64,000 nt of DNA from Haloarcula amylovorans (GCF_004681185.1 NZ_SRIF01000002.1:186001-250000), one strand, 5' to 3'. Positions 51,159 to 60,701 are shown, counted from the first letter of the stretch. Program-made: numbers and translations. The notes: generated from the sequence alone by a model not told the origin.

Positions 51159-51998
51159 ATGACTGTAGTTATCAAAGTCGGTGGCGCTCGTGCTGTTGAC
51201 CCAGCGGGGGCGCTCGCAGATGTCGCATCGCTCACGGAGGACGGTGAGGATGTCGTGGTCGTCCACGGCGGTTCCACCAAGGTCGACGAGACGCTGGAGC
51301 GACTCGGCATCGAACCGGAGTACGTCGAGACGCCGAGCGGCGTCGTCGGCCGGTTCACCGACGAAGCCACGATGGAAGTGTTCGAGATGGCCTTCGGTCA
51401 CCTCAACACCCAACTCGTCGCGGGTCTCCAGAGCGAGGGCGTCGACGCCGTCGGGCTGAACGGCGTCGACGGCAAGTTGCTGTACGGCCCCCGAAAGTCC
51501 GCAGTCCGCGTCGTCGAGGACGGCAAGAAGAAGATTCGCCGCGGCGACCACTCGGGCACCATCAAGCAGGTCAACGGCGGCCTGCTGGAATCGCTACTTT
51601 CCGACGGCTACACGCCCGTCGCCGCGCCGCCGATGGCTGGAGACGACGACGGCGAAATCGTCCCGGTCAACACTGACGCCGACCGCTCGGCGGCCGCTAT
51701 CGCCGCCGAACTCGACGCGACGCTCGTCCTGTTGACGGACGTCGAGGGCGTCTACGCCGACGCCGACGACCCATCGACGCTCATCGAGTCCGTCGAGACG
51801 GCCGACGACTGGGATGCCCTCGAAGACGCCGCCAAGGGGTTCATGGGTCGGAAGATCATGGCCGCCGAGGAAGCGCTTGACGGCGGCGCGTCCGAAGTGG
51901 TGGTGGCCGACGCCAACGCCGACGAGCCGATTTTGTCTGCCCTCGAAGGCAGCGGTACGCACATGCATGCGAGCGCGATTCAGGAGGAGAACACATGA
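51159..51998 (+). CDS. argB: N-acyl-glutamate kinase
   Basis: 279 residues of the amino-acid kinase family. The phosphate-binding loops are TVVIKVGGARAVDP at the start and VVHGGSTKVDE near residue 30. It phosphorylates ArgW-bound glutamate (LysZ/ArgB step). Its TGA overlaps the ATG of a 21-codon ORF that in turn overlaps argD, an unusual bridge described separately. Confidence 0.93.
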   Translation: MTVVIKVGGARAVDPAGALADVASLTEDGEDVVVVHGGSTKVDETLERLGIEPEYVETPSGVVGRFTDEATMEVFEMAFGHLNTQLVAGLQSEGVDAVGLNGVDGKLLYGPRKSAVRVVEDGKKKIRRGDHSGTIKQVNGGLLESLLSDGYTPVAAPPMAGDDDGEIVPVNTDADRSAAAIAAELDATLVLLTDVEGVYADADDPSTLIESVETADDWDALEDAAKGFMGRKIMAAEEALDGGASEVVVADANADEPILSALEGSGTHMHASAIQEENT

Positions 51999-52060
51999 CT
52001 ACCGAAATACGAACGACGCATTTCGCCGTCACAGCGCTTACCGGAGGTGAGGCGCTGTGA
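51995..52060 (+). CDS. 21-codon ORF bridging argB and argD
   Basis: Starts with an ATGA overlap of the argB stop and ends with a GTGA overlap of the argD start, so it shares bases with both neighbours. It contains an ideal GGAGGTGA ribosome-binding site (52043-52050) for argD. The predicted peptide is Thr-rich without clear domains. It could be a genuine small protein or a coupling device. Only conservation can decide. Confidence 0.35.
   Translation: MTTEIRTTHFAVTALTGGEAL
52043..52050 (+). promoter_or_regulatory. ribosome-binding site of argD
   Basis: GGAGGTGA, a full match to the haloarchaeal 16S 3' end, six bases before the GTG of argD. It supports 52057 as the argD start. Confidence 0.75.
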
Positions 52061-53184
52061 GTGGATTCGTCTTCAACGAGAAACCGATCCAGATAGAGCG
52101 CGGCGACGGCGCGTACGTCTACGACGACAGCGGTACCGAGTACCTCGACATGGGTGCGTCCTACGCCTGTGTCCCCCTGGGTCACGGCCACGACGCCGTT
52201 CACGAGGCCGTCACCGAGCAGTTCGAGAAACTGACCTACGTACAGGCGTCCTATCCGAACGCACAGCGGACGGCGCTGTACGAACTGCTCGCCGACACCG
52301 CGCCGGACCCAATCGACAAGACGTGGCTCTGTAACTCCGGGACCGAGGCCAACGAGGCGGCGCTGAAGTTCGCCCGCTCGGCCACCGGCAACTCGAAGAT
52401 CGTCGCCACGATGAAGGGCTTCCACGGCCGGACGATGGGGGCGCTCGCCACGACGTGGAAGAGCAAGTACAAGAAGCCCTACGAACCGCTCATCGGCGAC
52501 GTGGAGTTCGTCCCCTACGACGACGCCGACGCCCTTTCCGAGGCGATCGACGACGACACTGCTGCGTTCATCGTCGAACCGGTACAGGGCGAGGGCGGTA
52601 TCAACCCCGCCTCGACCGAGTATCTGGAAGCGGCCCGCGAGATAACCGAGGAGACGGGCACCGCGCTCATCTTCGACGAGGTCCAGACCGGCATGGGCCG
52701 GACCGGCGCGCTGTGGAACTCCCAGCGTGCGGACGTGACCCCGGACATGATAACGTCGGCGAAGGGACTGGGCAACGGGTTCCCCGTCGGTGCGACGCTC
52801 TGTCGGGACTGGATCGCCGAGGACTACGGCTCGCACGCCTCGACGTTCTCCGGCGGGCCAGTCATCTCCGCCGCCGCGGGCGCGACGGTTTCGACGATGT
52901 TAGACGAGTCCGTCCCCGAGAACGCCGCCGCGATGGGCGACTATCTCCAGACGGAACTGGAATCCGCTATCGGCGACGAGGTGCGGGACATCCGTGGAGA
53001 GGGCCTGATGGTCGGCGTCGAGGTCGGCCGCGGCGCGAACAAGGCGCTGAAGCAACTCGCGCTGCATCACCAGGTGCTCGCCCTGCCCGCGGGCCGGACC
53101 GTCGTACGCCTGCTCCCGCCGCTGACCATCGACGAGGACCACGCCGACGCCGTAGTCGAGGCGATGACCGAGGTGATCGGATGA
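52057..53184 (+). CDS. argD: N-acyl-ornithine aminotransferase (PLP)
   Basis: 375 residues from a GTG supported by the ribosome-binding site above. The PLP-lysine lies in TSAKGLGNGFPVGA (about residue 231), and LIFDEVQTGMGRTG is the class III signature. It aminates the ArgW-bound semialdehyde (LysJ/ArgD step). Overlaps argE by ATGA. Confidence 0.94.
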   Translation: MSGFVFNEKPIQIERGDGAYVYDDSGTEYLDMGASYACVPLGHGHDAVHEAVTEQFEKLTYVQASYPNAQRTALYELLADTAPDPIDKTWLCNSGTEANEAALKFARSATGNSKIVATMKGFHGRTMGALATTWKSKYKKPYEPLIGDVEFVPYDDADALSEAIDDDTAAFIVEPVQGEGGINPASTEYLEAAREITEETGTALIFDEVQTGMGRTGALWNSQRADVTPDMITSAKGLGNGFPVGATLCRDWIAEDYGSHASTFSGGPVISAAAGATVSTMLDESVPENAAAMGDYLQTELESAIGDEVRDIRGEGLMVGVEVGRGANKALKQLALHHQVLALPAGRTVVRLLPPLTIDEDHADAVVEAMTEVIG

Positions 53185-54236
53185 GCGAAGCCGCCGCCGT
53201 CGAGGCCGACACCGAAGCTCGCGAACTGCTCGAAGCCGTCGTCCGCATCCCCTCGGTTTCGCGGAACGAACGCGAGGCCGCGGAGCGACTCGTCGACTTC
53301 TTCGAGGACCACGACCGCGAGGCGTGGCTGGACGAGGTCGGCAACGTCCGCGCGCCCGCCGACGACGGCGTCCTGCTGACCTCGCACATCGACACCGTCC
53401 CGGGCGATATTCCGGTCCGTATCGAGGAGAGCGACGACGGCGAGGTGCTGTGGGGCCGCGGCAGCGTCGACGCGAAGGGACCGCTGTGTTCGATGGCCGC
53501 CGCCGCCGTCCGCACCGGCGCGTCGTTCGTCGGCGTCGTCGGCGAGGAAGTCGACTCCAAAGGCGCGCGATATCTCGTCAAAGACCGCGAGAGCGCACCC
53601 GATGCCGTCGTCAACGGCGAGCCCTCCGGCTGGGAGGGCATCACGCTCGGCTACCGCGGACTCCTGGCGGGCACCTACGTCGCCACCAGCGAGTCCGGCC
53701 ACTCCTCGCGCCCGGAGAACAACGCGATTCAGGACGCCATCGACTGGTGGTCGGCCGTCGAAGCGGAGTTCGACCCCGACGACTGGATTCCTGTCTTCGA
53801 GCGCGTCACCTGCAAACCCGTCGACATCGACGGCGGGACCTCCGAAGACGGGCTGAGCGTCGAGACGACGATGGACGTCCAGTTGCGAGTTCCTCCCGAA
53901 TACACCACCGACGAGATTCGGGAGATAGCGGACGGCTACCTCGGTAACGGCACCGTCAACTGGGACGACAAGGTCGAACCGGTGATGCAGAGCCCCCGGA
54001 CGAGCGTCGCTCGGGCGTTCCGAGCTGCCATCCGACAGCATGGCGGCGACCCCACGCTGCTCCGGAAGACCGGGACCAGCGACATGAACGTCTTCGCCCA
54101 GTCGTGGGACTGCCCGATGGCGACCTACGGCCCTGGCGACTCCGACCTGGACCACGCGCCCAACGAACACATCCACCTCGCGGAGTACGACCGCGCGGTG
54201 AGCGTCCTCACGGACGTGACTGAACGCCTGCTGTAA
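53181..54236 (+). CDS. argE: ArgW-ornithine hydrolase (LysK/ArgE)
   Basis: 351 residues of the M20 peptidase family. Metal ligands are in LLTSHIDTVPGD, WGRGSVDAKGP, GVVGEEVDSKGA and the terminal NEHIHLAEYDRAV. It releases ornithine from ArgW. The start ATG at 53181 overlaps the argD stop (ATGA). argF follows after two bases. Confidence 0.92.
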   Translation: MSEAAAVEADTEARELLEAVVRIPSVSRNEREAAERLVDFFEDHDREAWLDEVGNVRAPADDGVLLTSHIDTVPGDIPVRIEESDDGEVLWGRGSVDAKGPLCSMAAAAVRTGASFVGVVGEEVDSKGARYLVKDRESAPDAVVNGEPSGWEGITLGYRGLLAGTYVATSESGHSSRPENNAIQDAIDWWSAVEAEFDPDDWIPVFERVTCKPVDIDGGTSEDGLSVETTMDVQLRVPPEYTTDEIREIADGYLGNGTVNWDDKVEPVMQSPRTSVARAFRAAIRQHGGDPTLLRKTGTSDMNVFAQSWDCPMATYGPGDSDLDHAPNEHIHLAEYDRAVSVLTDVTERLL

Positions 54237-54238
54237 CC

Positions 54239-55129
<891 letters not shown>

Positions 55130-55245
55130 GTCCGCGCTAAACGAAGTGAAGCGCGGCTTTTTCGCCACCGTCAGAGCGAAGTCGTTCGAGAGAGCGACTT
55201 CGCTCTGACGAGCCTTGCTTCGCTTCGCTCAGCAAGACCACCTTT
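55130..55245 (+). repeat. rearranged relative of the hairpin-array element (copy C)
   Basis: Three hairpins: arms 55132-55138/55150-55156 (7 bp), 55170-55184/55195-55209 (15 bp, 10-nt loop) and 55214-55219/55231-55236 (6 bp). It shares the CTTTTTCGCC block and TCAGAGCGAAG with copies A and B, and ends with GACCACCTTTTT in the opposite orientation to A. Built from the same parts in a different order. The first hairpin plus TTTTT (55158-55162) would terminate argF. Confidence 0.65.
55132..55162 (+). terminator. terminator after argF
   Basis: CCGCGCT pairs with AGCGCGG around an 11-nt loop, then CTTTTT. Two bases after the argF stop. Confidence 0.6.
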
Positions 55246-55296
55246 TTGCGCGAGCGGTGGCTGGCAACACCATCGCTGACGGGAGCGCAATCGGGT

Positions 55297-55473
55297 CTAC
55301 TCTGCGGCGTCGACGGGCGATCTGCGCACCTGCTCACGTACCGGAATCCCCCGCGAACGGAGGGCCGATTCGAACTGCGACGGCGAGACACCGCTGTGAC
55401 TCGCCGCCTGTTCGAGCGTGAACGTTCGGCTGCGGTACAGGGTCAGGGCCGCCGTGAACGATTTGCGTGACAT
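55297..55473 (-). CDS. 58-residue helix-turn-helix-like protein
   Basis: 58 residues from ATG 55473. The sequence LYRSRTFTLEQAASHSGVS followed by PSQFESALRSRGI has the spacing of a helix-turn-helix (second helix QAASHSG, recognition helix SQFESALRSRG), as in small haloarchaeal DUF7317 proteins. The C-terminal tail ends SPVDAAE. An AT-rich TATA-like GGTTTAATATCC lies about 35-40 bp upstream. It is too short for the usual filters. Possible DNA-binding regulator. Confidence 0.72.
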   Translation of the reverse strand: MSRKSFTAALTLYRSRTFTLEQAASHSGVSPSQFESALRSRGIPVREQVRRSPVDAAE

Positions 55474-55651
55474 TTTCGCTACGACGATATCGATACGCTG
55501 CAGGATATTAAACCTAGTGTGGGAAATGCTACCCTAGTATTGCTCTAATCCGGGAGAAATAGAACGAACGTGAAATAAATATAGATAAGAATGTACGAAT
55601 GGCACTAAGAAGCCGTCCGTCGAGACGCCCAAGATCTTCGAACGAGTCGGC
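55474..55651. other. AT-rich intergenic stretch
   Basis: About 178 bp of AT-rich DNA. It holds the promoter of the small HTH gene (TATA-like near 55505-55516) and the 3' end of the SDR gene. No other feature seen. Confidence 0.45.
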
Positions 55652-56395
55652 TCAGAAACCGCCGAACTTGTCCCGGCGGTAGACGTCGATGCTGTTGACC
55701 GTGGTCGGTGGTTCCTGGGCCAGGGCGAAGGCGACGGCGTCGGCTACCTCCTCGGGCTCGGTGACCTCGCCGGGGTCGAAGCGGTCCTCGAAGGACTCTC
55801 CCTCCTCGCTGCCGAACTCCGAGCGGACCTCCGTCGGGTTGACGACGGAGACGCCCACTTCCTCGCCACCGACCTGTCCGGCGAGGCTCATCGCAAAGCC
55901 ACGGACCCACCACTTCGTGGCGGCGTAGACGGGGTTGAACGGTCGGGGGTACTGCCCGGCGAAACTGCCGATGAAGACCAGTATTCCGTCGTTCTCGCGA
56001 AGGGACGGGAGCGCCTCGCGAGCGGTATAGAACGCGCCGTCGACGTTCACGTCCATCATCGTCCGGTACTCGTCGTCGGTCATCGTCTCCACGTCGTCGC
56101 CGCGCCCGAGCCCGGCGTTGACGACGACGCCGTCGAGCGACCCGAGCGTCTCGACGGTCGATTCGACTGCGGCCGTGACCTGCGCGGGGTCGCTGACGTC
56201 CGCCGGGACGACGTGCGTCGCAACGTCGAACTCCTCGGCGACATCGTTTGCGAGCTCTTTGAGTCGGTCCTCGCGACGGGCCAGTAGGGCGACAGCTGCG
56301 CCATCGCTGGCGACTCGCCGGACGGTCGCTGCTCCGATACCCGAACTCGCTCCGGTGACCAAGACGACGCTCTCTGTTAGCGTATCGCGTACCAT
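55652..56395 (-). CDS. SDR-family oxidoreductase
   Basis: 247 residues from ATG 56395. Classical short-chain dehydrogenase: cofactor loop TGASSGIG near residue 14, structural VVNAGLG, and catalytic Ser and YAATK (Tyr-x3-Lys). The basic residues after strand 2 (LLARRED) suggest NADP. Substrate unknown. A longer upstream reading to 56446 is polar and rejected. Two direct repeats resembling ORB halves lie just upstream. Confidence 0.9.
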   Translation of the reverse strand: MVRDTLTESVVLVTGASSGIGAATVRRVASDGAAVALLARREDRLKELANDVAEEFDVATHVVPADVSDPAQVTAAVESTVETLGSLDGVVVNAGLGRGDDVETMTDDEYRTMMDVNVDGAFYTAREALPSLRENDGILVFIGSFAGQYPRPFNPVYAATKWWVRGFAMSLAGQVGGEEVGVSVVNPTEVRSEFGSEEGESFEDRFDPGEVTEPEEVADAVAFALAQEPPTTVNSIDVYRRDKFGGF

Positions 56396-56439
56396 AGACG
56401 AAGTGTCGGCTGACGTGTCGATAGTCCTTGCGCCCGCGG

Positions 56440-56532
56440 GTTCCACCCGAAACGCTACCCTTTTCGCTACGTTCGGGAACAGTTAGCACACTATCGCCGC
56501 GAGTCGTTCCACTCGAAACGATGGCCTTTTCG
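56440..56532 (+). repeat. two direct copies of an ORB-like 27-mer
   Basis: 56440-56466 and 56506-56532 both read GTTCCACYCGAAACG followed, after four variable bases, by CCTTTTCG (23 of 27 identical). The first part equals the ORB core but the G-run is missing. They lie 66 bp apart, in the divergent promoter of the SDR gene and the gene at 56607. Operator or origin-like element: unresolved. Confidence 0.6.
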
Positions 56533-56606
56533 AACAGTTTGCCAACGTTTGCCACATTTTGACTTCGACCGACGGTATAAGCCGGTGGCGGTGGTACTTC
56601 CAGGCG

Positions 56607-56861
56607 ATGGAGCCATTGGTCGTCGAGGCCGGCGAAGCGAGCATCGAGGACCTGCTGGAGACGCTCGAATCCGGTCGCCGCGTCGTCGTCCACACAGAGT
56701 TTCTCGGTGACGCCCACGAGGTGACGCTACGCTACGACGGGGTCTGGTACTGCGATACGCCGACGCGCCTGCACAGACACGACTCGCGGGCGGAGATGCG
56801 AACCTGTCTGGAACGACAGGGCTACGGCCGTGAAGCCGGTGACACGAACACCACCCGGTGA
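56607..56861 (+). CDS. 84-residue haloarchaeal protein of unknown function
   Basis: 84 residues from ATG 56607, preceded by GGTATAAG about 30 bp upstream, which fits a leaderless mRNA. The mid part DLLETLESGRRVVVHTEFLGDAHEVTLRYDGVWYCDTPTRLHRH is compact and beta-rich, as in small haloarchaeal DUF8001-like proteins; the C-terminus has MRTCLERQGYG. A longer start (56559) is in frame but not needed. Function unknown. Confidence 0.7.
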   Translation: MEPLVVEAGEASIEDLLETLESGRRVVVHTEFLGDAHEVTLRYDGVWYCDTPTRLHRHDSRAEMRTCLERQGYGREAGDTNTTR

Positions 56862-56911
56862 GCTACGGGTAACGGCCCTGCTTATGCGTGAAGCGCGCTT
56901 AACCGTCGCAC

Positions 56912-57298
56912 ATGGCAATCGACCCCTCGACAGACGGGTTCCGCGAACTCATGGTCGACGACGAACCGTCGCTGACGGAGGTGATGGCCTGTGTCTTCGG
57001 CGTGCAGGAACACGAAGTGCGGACCTATCAGACCTTGCTCGAAAACCCCGGTAGCACCGTCGCGGAACTTGCGAACGTCCTCGACCGCGACCGCTCGAAC
57101 GTGAATCGGTCGCTCTCGACGCTCCGCGAGAAGGGACTCGCGACCCGCGAGCGCCGACTGCTCGACGGCGGCGGCCACGTCTATCAGTATACAGCGAGAC
57201 CCCCCGCCGAGGCTCGCGAGTTGATGCACGAGACGCTTGACGAGTGGGCGGCGGCGGTCCACGACCGAATCGACGAGTTCGACGCTTGCAACGTCTAA
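56912..57298 (+). CDS. TrmB/MarR-like winged-helix regulator
   Basis: 128 residues. A winged helix spans about residues 25-95 (VFGVQEHEVRTYQTLLENPG, VAELANVLDRDRSNVNRSLSTLREKGL, beta-wing RERRLLDGGGHVYQY), then an amphipathic C-terminal helix that probably dimerises. The ligand is unknown. Preceded by AT-containing GCGCTTAACCG about 25 bp before the ATG. Confidence 0.85.
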   Translation: MAIDPSTDGFRELMVDDEPSLTEVMACVFGVQEHEVRTYQTLLENPGSTVAELANVLDRDRSNVNRSLSTLREKGLATRERRLLDGGGHVYQYTARPPAEARELMHETLDEWAAAVHDRIDEFDACNV

Positions 57299-57398
57299 CT
57301 GCAGAGCGTCACCCAAGTCGCACAGAAAGCTCCCGCTCGCGACACGCTTCTGACGACAATCGCCCCACTTTTGCCCGCTGGGGGCATTCGCCCCGACA

Positions 57399-58655
57399 AT
57401 GGCTAATCTGCAACTCACCGACGATGTCCCGTCGGTGGCTGACGACGGCGTCTGGCTCACCTGCATCGAGTGCGGCGAGTCGTTCGCCCCCTTCGAGGAG
57501 GTCCGCTACACCTGCGACGACTGTGACGGGCTGTTGGAGGCGCGCTACGCCGACCTGCCGACCTTCGACGAGTTCGAGGGCGAGGGCGTCTGGCGCTACA
57601 GCGCCGCACTCCCCTTCGAGGAGGGAGTCACGCTGCCCGAGGGCAACACGCCGCTGCACCGCGTTCCGCGAATCGAGAAGGAGGTCGGCGTCGAGAGCCT
57701 GCGCGTCAAACACGAGGGGATGAACCCCACGGGGTCATTCAAGGACCGCGGCATGACCGTCGGTGTCCGCGTCGCAAAGGAGATCGGCGTCGGCCGACTG
57801 GCCTGTGCCTCGACCGGGAACACCTCCGCGGCACTAGCCGCCTACGGCGCTCGCGGCGGCATGGAGACGCTCGTCTTGCTCCCCGCCGGCAAGGTCGCCG
57901 CCGGAAAGATCGCACAGGCGGCGCTCCACAAAGCTCGCATCCTCGAAGTCGACGGCAACTTCGACGAGTGTCTGGACATCGTCCAGGACCTCGCCGGGCG
58001 CGGCGAGGCGTACCTCTTGAACTCGCTGAACCCCTTCCGGCTGGAGGGCCAGAAGACTATCGGCCTCGAAATTATGGAGGAACACTACGAGGACTACGGC
58101 GAGTACCCCGACCGTATCGTCCTCCCGGTCGGCAACGCAGGCAACACCGCGGCGCTGTACAAGTGCTTCCGCGAACTCGTCAAGGCCGGCGAAATCACCG
58201 AAGACCAGGTTCCGAGAATCACCGGCGCACAGGCTGAGGGGGCCGCGCCGATGGTCGAAGCGATCGAGGAAGGCAACGACGAGACCCGACGCTGGGAGGA
58301 AGTCGAGACCCGCGCGACGGCTATCCGCATCGGTAACCCCGTCAACGCGCCGAAGGCCCTGCCGGGCATCCGCGAGACCGGCGGCACGGCCGTCGCCGTC
58401 TCTGACGAGGAGATCACCGACGCCCAGCGCGACCTCGCTGGCGAGGGCGTCGGCGTCGAACCGGCCTCCGCCGCCTCCATCGCGGGCCTCCGGAAACTGC
58501 GGGACCGCGGCGTCGTCTCCGACGACGAGTCGGTCGTCTGCCTGACGACCGGCCACCTCCTGAAAGACCCCGACGCGGCCGCCGAGGCCGGCAACGACCC
58601 CGAACCCGTCGACAACAGCACCGAAGCCGTGCTGGACCTGCTGGACGAGAACTGA
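57399..58655 (+). CDS. threonine synthase: threonine synthase
   Basis: 418 residues, PLP-dependent, type with an N-terminal zinc-ribbon (CIECG...CDDCDG, residues about 24-45). The PLP lysine is in NPTGSFKDRGMT and the phosphate-binding ASTGNTSAALAAYGARG follows. It makes threonine from O-phosphohomoserine. The start ATG follows a small G/C palindrome in the leader. Gene symbol thrC. Confidence 0.94.
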   Translation: MANLQLTDDVPSVADDGVWLTCIECGESFAPFEEVRYTCDDCDGLLEARYADLPTFDEFEGEGVWRYSAALPFEEGVTLPEGNTPLHRVPRIEKEVGVESLRVKHEGMNPTGSFKDRGMTVGVRVAKEIGVGRLACASTGNTSAALAAYGARGGMETLVLLPAGKVAAGKIAQAALHKARILEVDGNFDECLDIVQDLAGRGEAYLLNSLNPFRLEGQKTIGLEIMEEHYEDYGEYPDRIVLPVGNAGNTAALYKCFRELVKAGEITEDQVPRITGAQAEGAAPMVEAIEEGNDETRRWEEVETRATAIRIGNPVNAPKALPGIRETGGTAVAVSDEEITDAQRDLAGEGVGVEPASAASIAGLRKLRDRGVVSDDESVVCLTTGHLLKDPDAAAEAGNDPEPVDNSTEAVLDLLDEN

Positions 58656-58739
58656 CGACGCTTCCTGTTAGTTTCCGGCACTCGGCTCCGTTCGCGGACA
58701 ATTCTTATCACTGCGCGACGAGAAATCAAGCCGATACAC

Positions 58740-59405
58740 ATGACTGGCGTCTACGAGCGGGCACTGGGTGAGGCGACCGCTGACCTCCATCCGAAGGTGC
58801 GCGAGCGATACAGCATCGGTCCCGACGACGGCGTCACGGTCGGAACGGGCCGGATGGATATCTCTCGGGGCACTCACGTCCTCCCCGCGCTGTACGCGAT
58901 GACGAGCCGAGACATGCTGTTTCCCGAGGCGGGCCACGGCGTGCCCTTTAGCGTGACGACGGTCGGCTATCGCCTCGACGGGCGTGAGGCGATGACGACC
59001 CATCGGACCTTCGAGTTCGACGAGACGCGCCGACACTTCGATTCCGTGACGGTGTGGGACGCCGAAGGCGAGCGCCTGTTGGACTTTCTGGGTCGTGGCG
59101 GGCTCGTCGCAACGGAACTGCATCCCCGCGTCGAGGCCGGATCGCTCGTCGTCGAAGCGGGCCGCCAGTGGCTCCATACCGGCGACCGGTACCTCCGGCT
59201 CCCGGGGTCGCTCGCGGCCGGCGTCGAGGTGCGCGACCGCTACGACGAGAGCGACGAACGCTACCACGTCCTCGCCACCGTCGAGAACGTACTGGCCGGG
59301 CACATTCTGAGCTACCGCGGCGCGTTTACACAGGCGCGAGACGACCGCGAGGACGGCCCGGACCTCCGCCCGATTCGCACGCTCCCGACGCTTCCGCCGC
59401 GATGA
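58740..59405 (+). CDS. DUF4166-domain protein
   Basis: 221 residues. It covers most of the DUF4166 domain (YERALGEATADLHPKVRERYSI...). In Bacillus YndJ a DUF4166 domain is fused to the membrane part that follows here as a separate gene, so the pair may act as one complex. No catalytic residues are clear. The TGA overlaps the start of the next gene by ATGA. Confidence 0.8.
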   Translation: MTGVYERALGEATADLHPKVRERYSIGPDDGVTVGTGRMDISRGTHVLPALYAMTSRDMLFPEAGHGVPFSVTTVGYRLDGREAMTTHRTFEFDETRRHFDSVTVWDAEGERLLDFLGRGGLVATELHPRVEAGSLVVEAGRQWLHTGDRYLRLPGSLAAGVEVRDRYDESDERYHVLATVENVLAGHILSYRGAFTQARDDREDGPDLRPIRTLPTLPPR

Positions 59406-60394
59406 CCGACGGCGTCGGGCGGCCCTCAGTGACGGCGGTCGCTCCTCGTCCGACTCTCGGCGACATCGCTCTCACCGACCTCAGCGCTGCCGTCGGCGCG
59501 GTTGCGTGGTTCGCGCTCGTCGTCGCGGGACTGCTCGGCCCGGTCGAACGTGCACTCGCGCTGGCACCGCTCGTGTTGGTCCCGCTTGGCGTCGGGATGG
59601 CCGCCCAACCGCCCTTCGAGGGATTCGCCGGTCGGCTGTACGCTGGGGCCGTTTGGCTCCAACCAGTTGGAGCCGCCCTGTTTGCGGTGTCGCTGGCGCT
59701 CCCGATGAACGGTTCGTCTGCCGCGGCTCTCGCCGCTCCGTGGCTGGTCGTGACCGGACTGCTCGGGCTGACGGCCGCTGACCGCACTCTAAAACACACA
59801 CCGAGCGACCGGCGACTACCCGAGACGTCGATCAACGCGGGATTCGCGTACGTCTCAGTCGGCGCGGTGGCGCTCCTACTGTACCATCTGAATCTCACCT
59901 TCTGGTTCGGTCGTACCATCATTTTGCTGACGGCGATTCACTTCCACTACGCTGGGTTCGTTCTGCCCGTGATGACAGGGCTGACCGCTCGTGCGCTTCC
60001 GGCGCGAACCCCGCCGTTTGCCGCCCTCGTCGGCGTAATTCTGCTGGGGCCAGCGATAATCGCCGTCGGCATCTCCTTCTCGCCGCTAATCGAGGTGGTC
60101 GCCGTCGGCGGGTTCACGGTTGCCGTCGCGTTGTTCGGTGGGTACGTCCTCGTCCGTCTCGTCCCGATCAGCCCGCCGGCGCAGGGACTGCTCCTCGGCG
60201 CGTCGGTGCTGGCGCTTCCGGCCTCGATGGCGCTGGCGCTCGGCTACGCCATCGCTACGTTCACCAGTGTCGACGTGGGCCTGGACATCTCGACGATGGT
60301 CGCCCTCCACGGCTCGCTCAACGCCTTCGGGTTCGGGCTGCTGGGCGTTATCGGGTGGCGTCTGGCGGTGCCGTCCGTTCGTTCGGCCGATTAG
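59402..60394 (+). CDS. YndJ-like multi-span membrane protein
   Basis: 330 residues from ATG 59402 with about nine hydrophobic spans. The HFHYAGFVLPVMTGLTAR and HGSLNAFGFGLLGVIGWRL segments match YndJ-type proteins. Membrane-bound partner of the DUF4166 gene just upstream, overlapping it by four bases. Function unknown. Ends four bases into the tail of a convergent zinc-ribbon gene. Confidence 0.8.
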   Translation: MTDGVGRPSVTAVAPRPTLGDIALTDLSAAVGAVAWFALVVAGLLGPVERALALAPLVLVPLGVGMAAQPPFEGFAGRLYAGAVWLQPVGAALFAVSLALPMNGSSAAALAAPWLVVTGLLGLTAADRTLKHTPSDRRLPETSINAGFAYVSVGAVALLLYHLNLTFWFGRTIILLTAIHFHYAGFVLPVMTGLTARALPARTPPFAALVGVILLGPAIIAVGISFSPLIEVVAVGGFTVAVALFGGYVLVRLVPISPPAQGLLLGASVLALPASMALALGYAIATFTSVDVGLDISTMVALHGSLNAFGFGLLGVIGWRLAVPSVRSAD

Positions 60395-60657
60395 CCGTCT
60401 TCCAGGGCAGCCTCACAGTGCTTGCAGGTATCTCGCTCGACGGAATTGGGCGCTCCACAGTCAGCGCAGTTTCGCCGCTCGCGTGGCCGCTTCGCCGCTT
60501 CCTCGAAGACGCCACTGAAATCCGCGAGGACGAACGTGGCGAGGACGAGGAGAGCGGCCAGCAGCCAACCGACGGGTCCGAGAAACAGCAGGCCAACGAC
60601 GACGACAGCGACGAGAGTCGCCAACGTGCCGGTGACTATGCTATCCGCGTCGACCAT
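60391..60657 (-). CDS. membrane protein with C-terminal zinc ribbon
   Basis: 88 residues: two hydrophobic helices (about residues 8-45), a basic linker, and a zinc ribbon CADCG...CKHCEAAL at the C-terminus. Mirror order of the protein at 1472 (there one helix). DUF7575-like. Function unknown. The 3' end overlaps the convergent YndJ-like gene by four bases. Confidence 0.75.
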   Translation of the reverse strand: MVDADSIVTGTLATLVAVVVVGLLFLGPVGWLLAALLVLATFVLADFSGVFEEAAKRPRERRNCADCGAPNSVERDTCKHCEAALEDG

Positions 60658-60701
60658 GACTCCTGCTCACAGGCCGGTAGAATACGTCTTGTGGTGGGCC
60701 G

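Noticed and set aside
52455..54236. 593-residue ORF joining argD antiframe to argE
   Set aside because: The first 240 codons are out-of-frame argD; argE begins at 53181.
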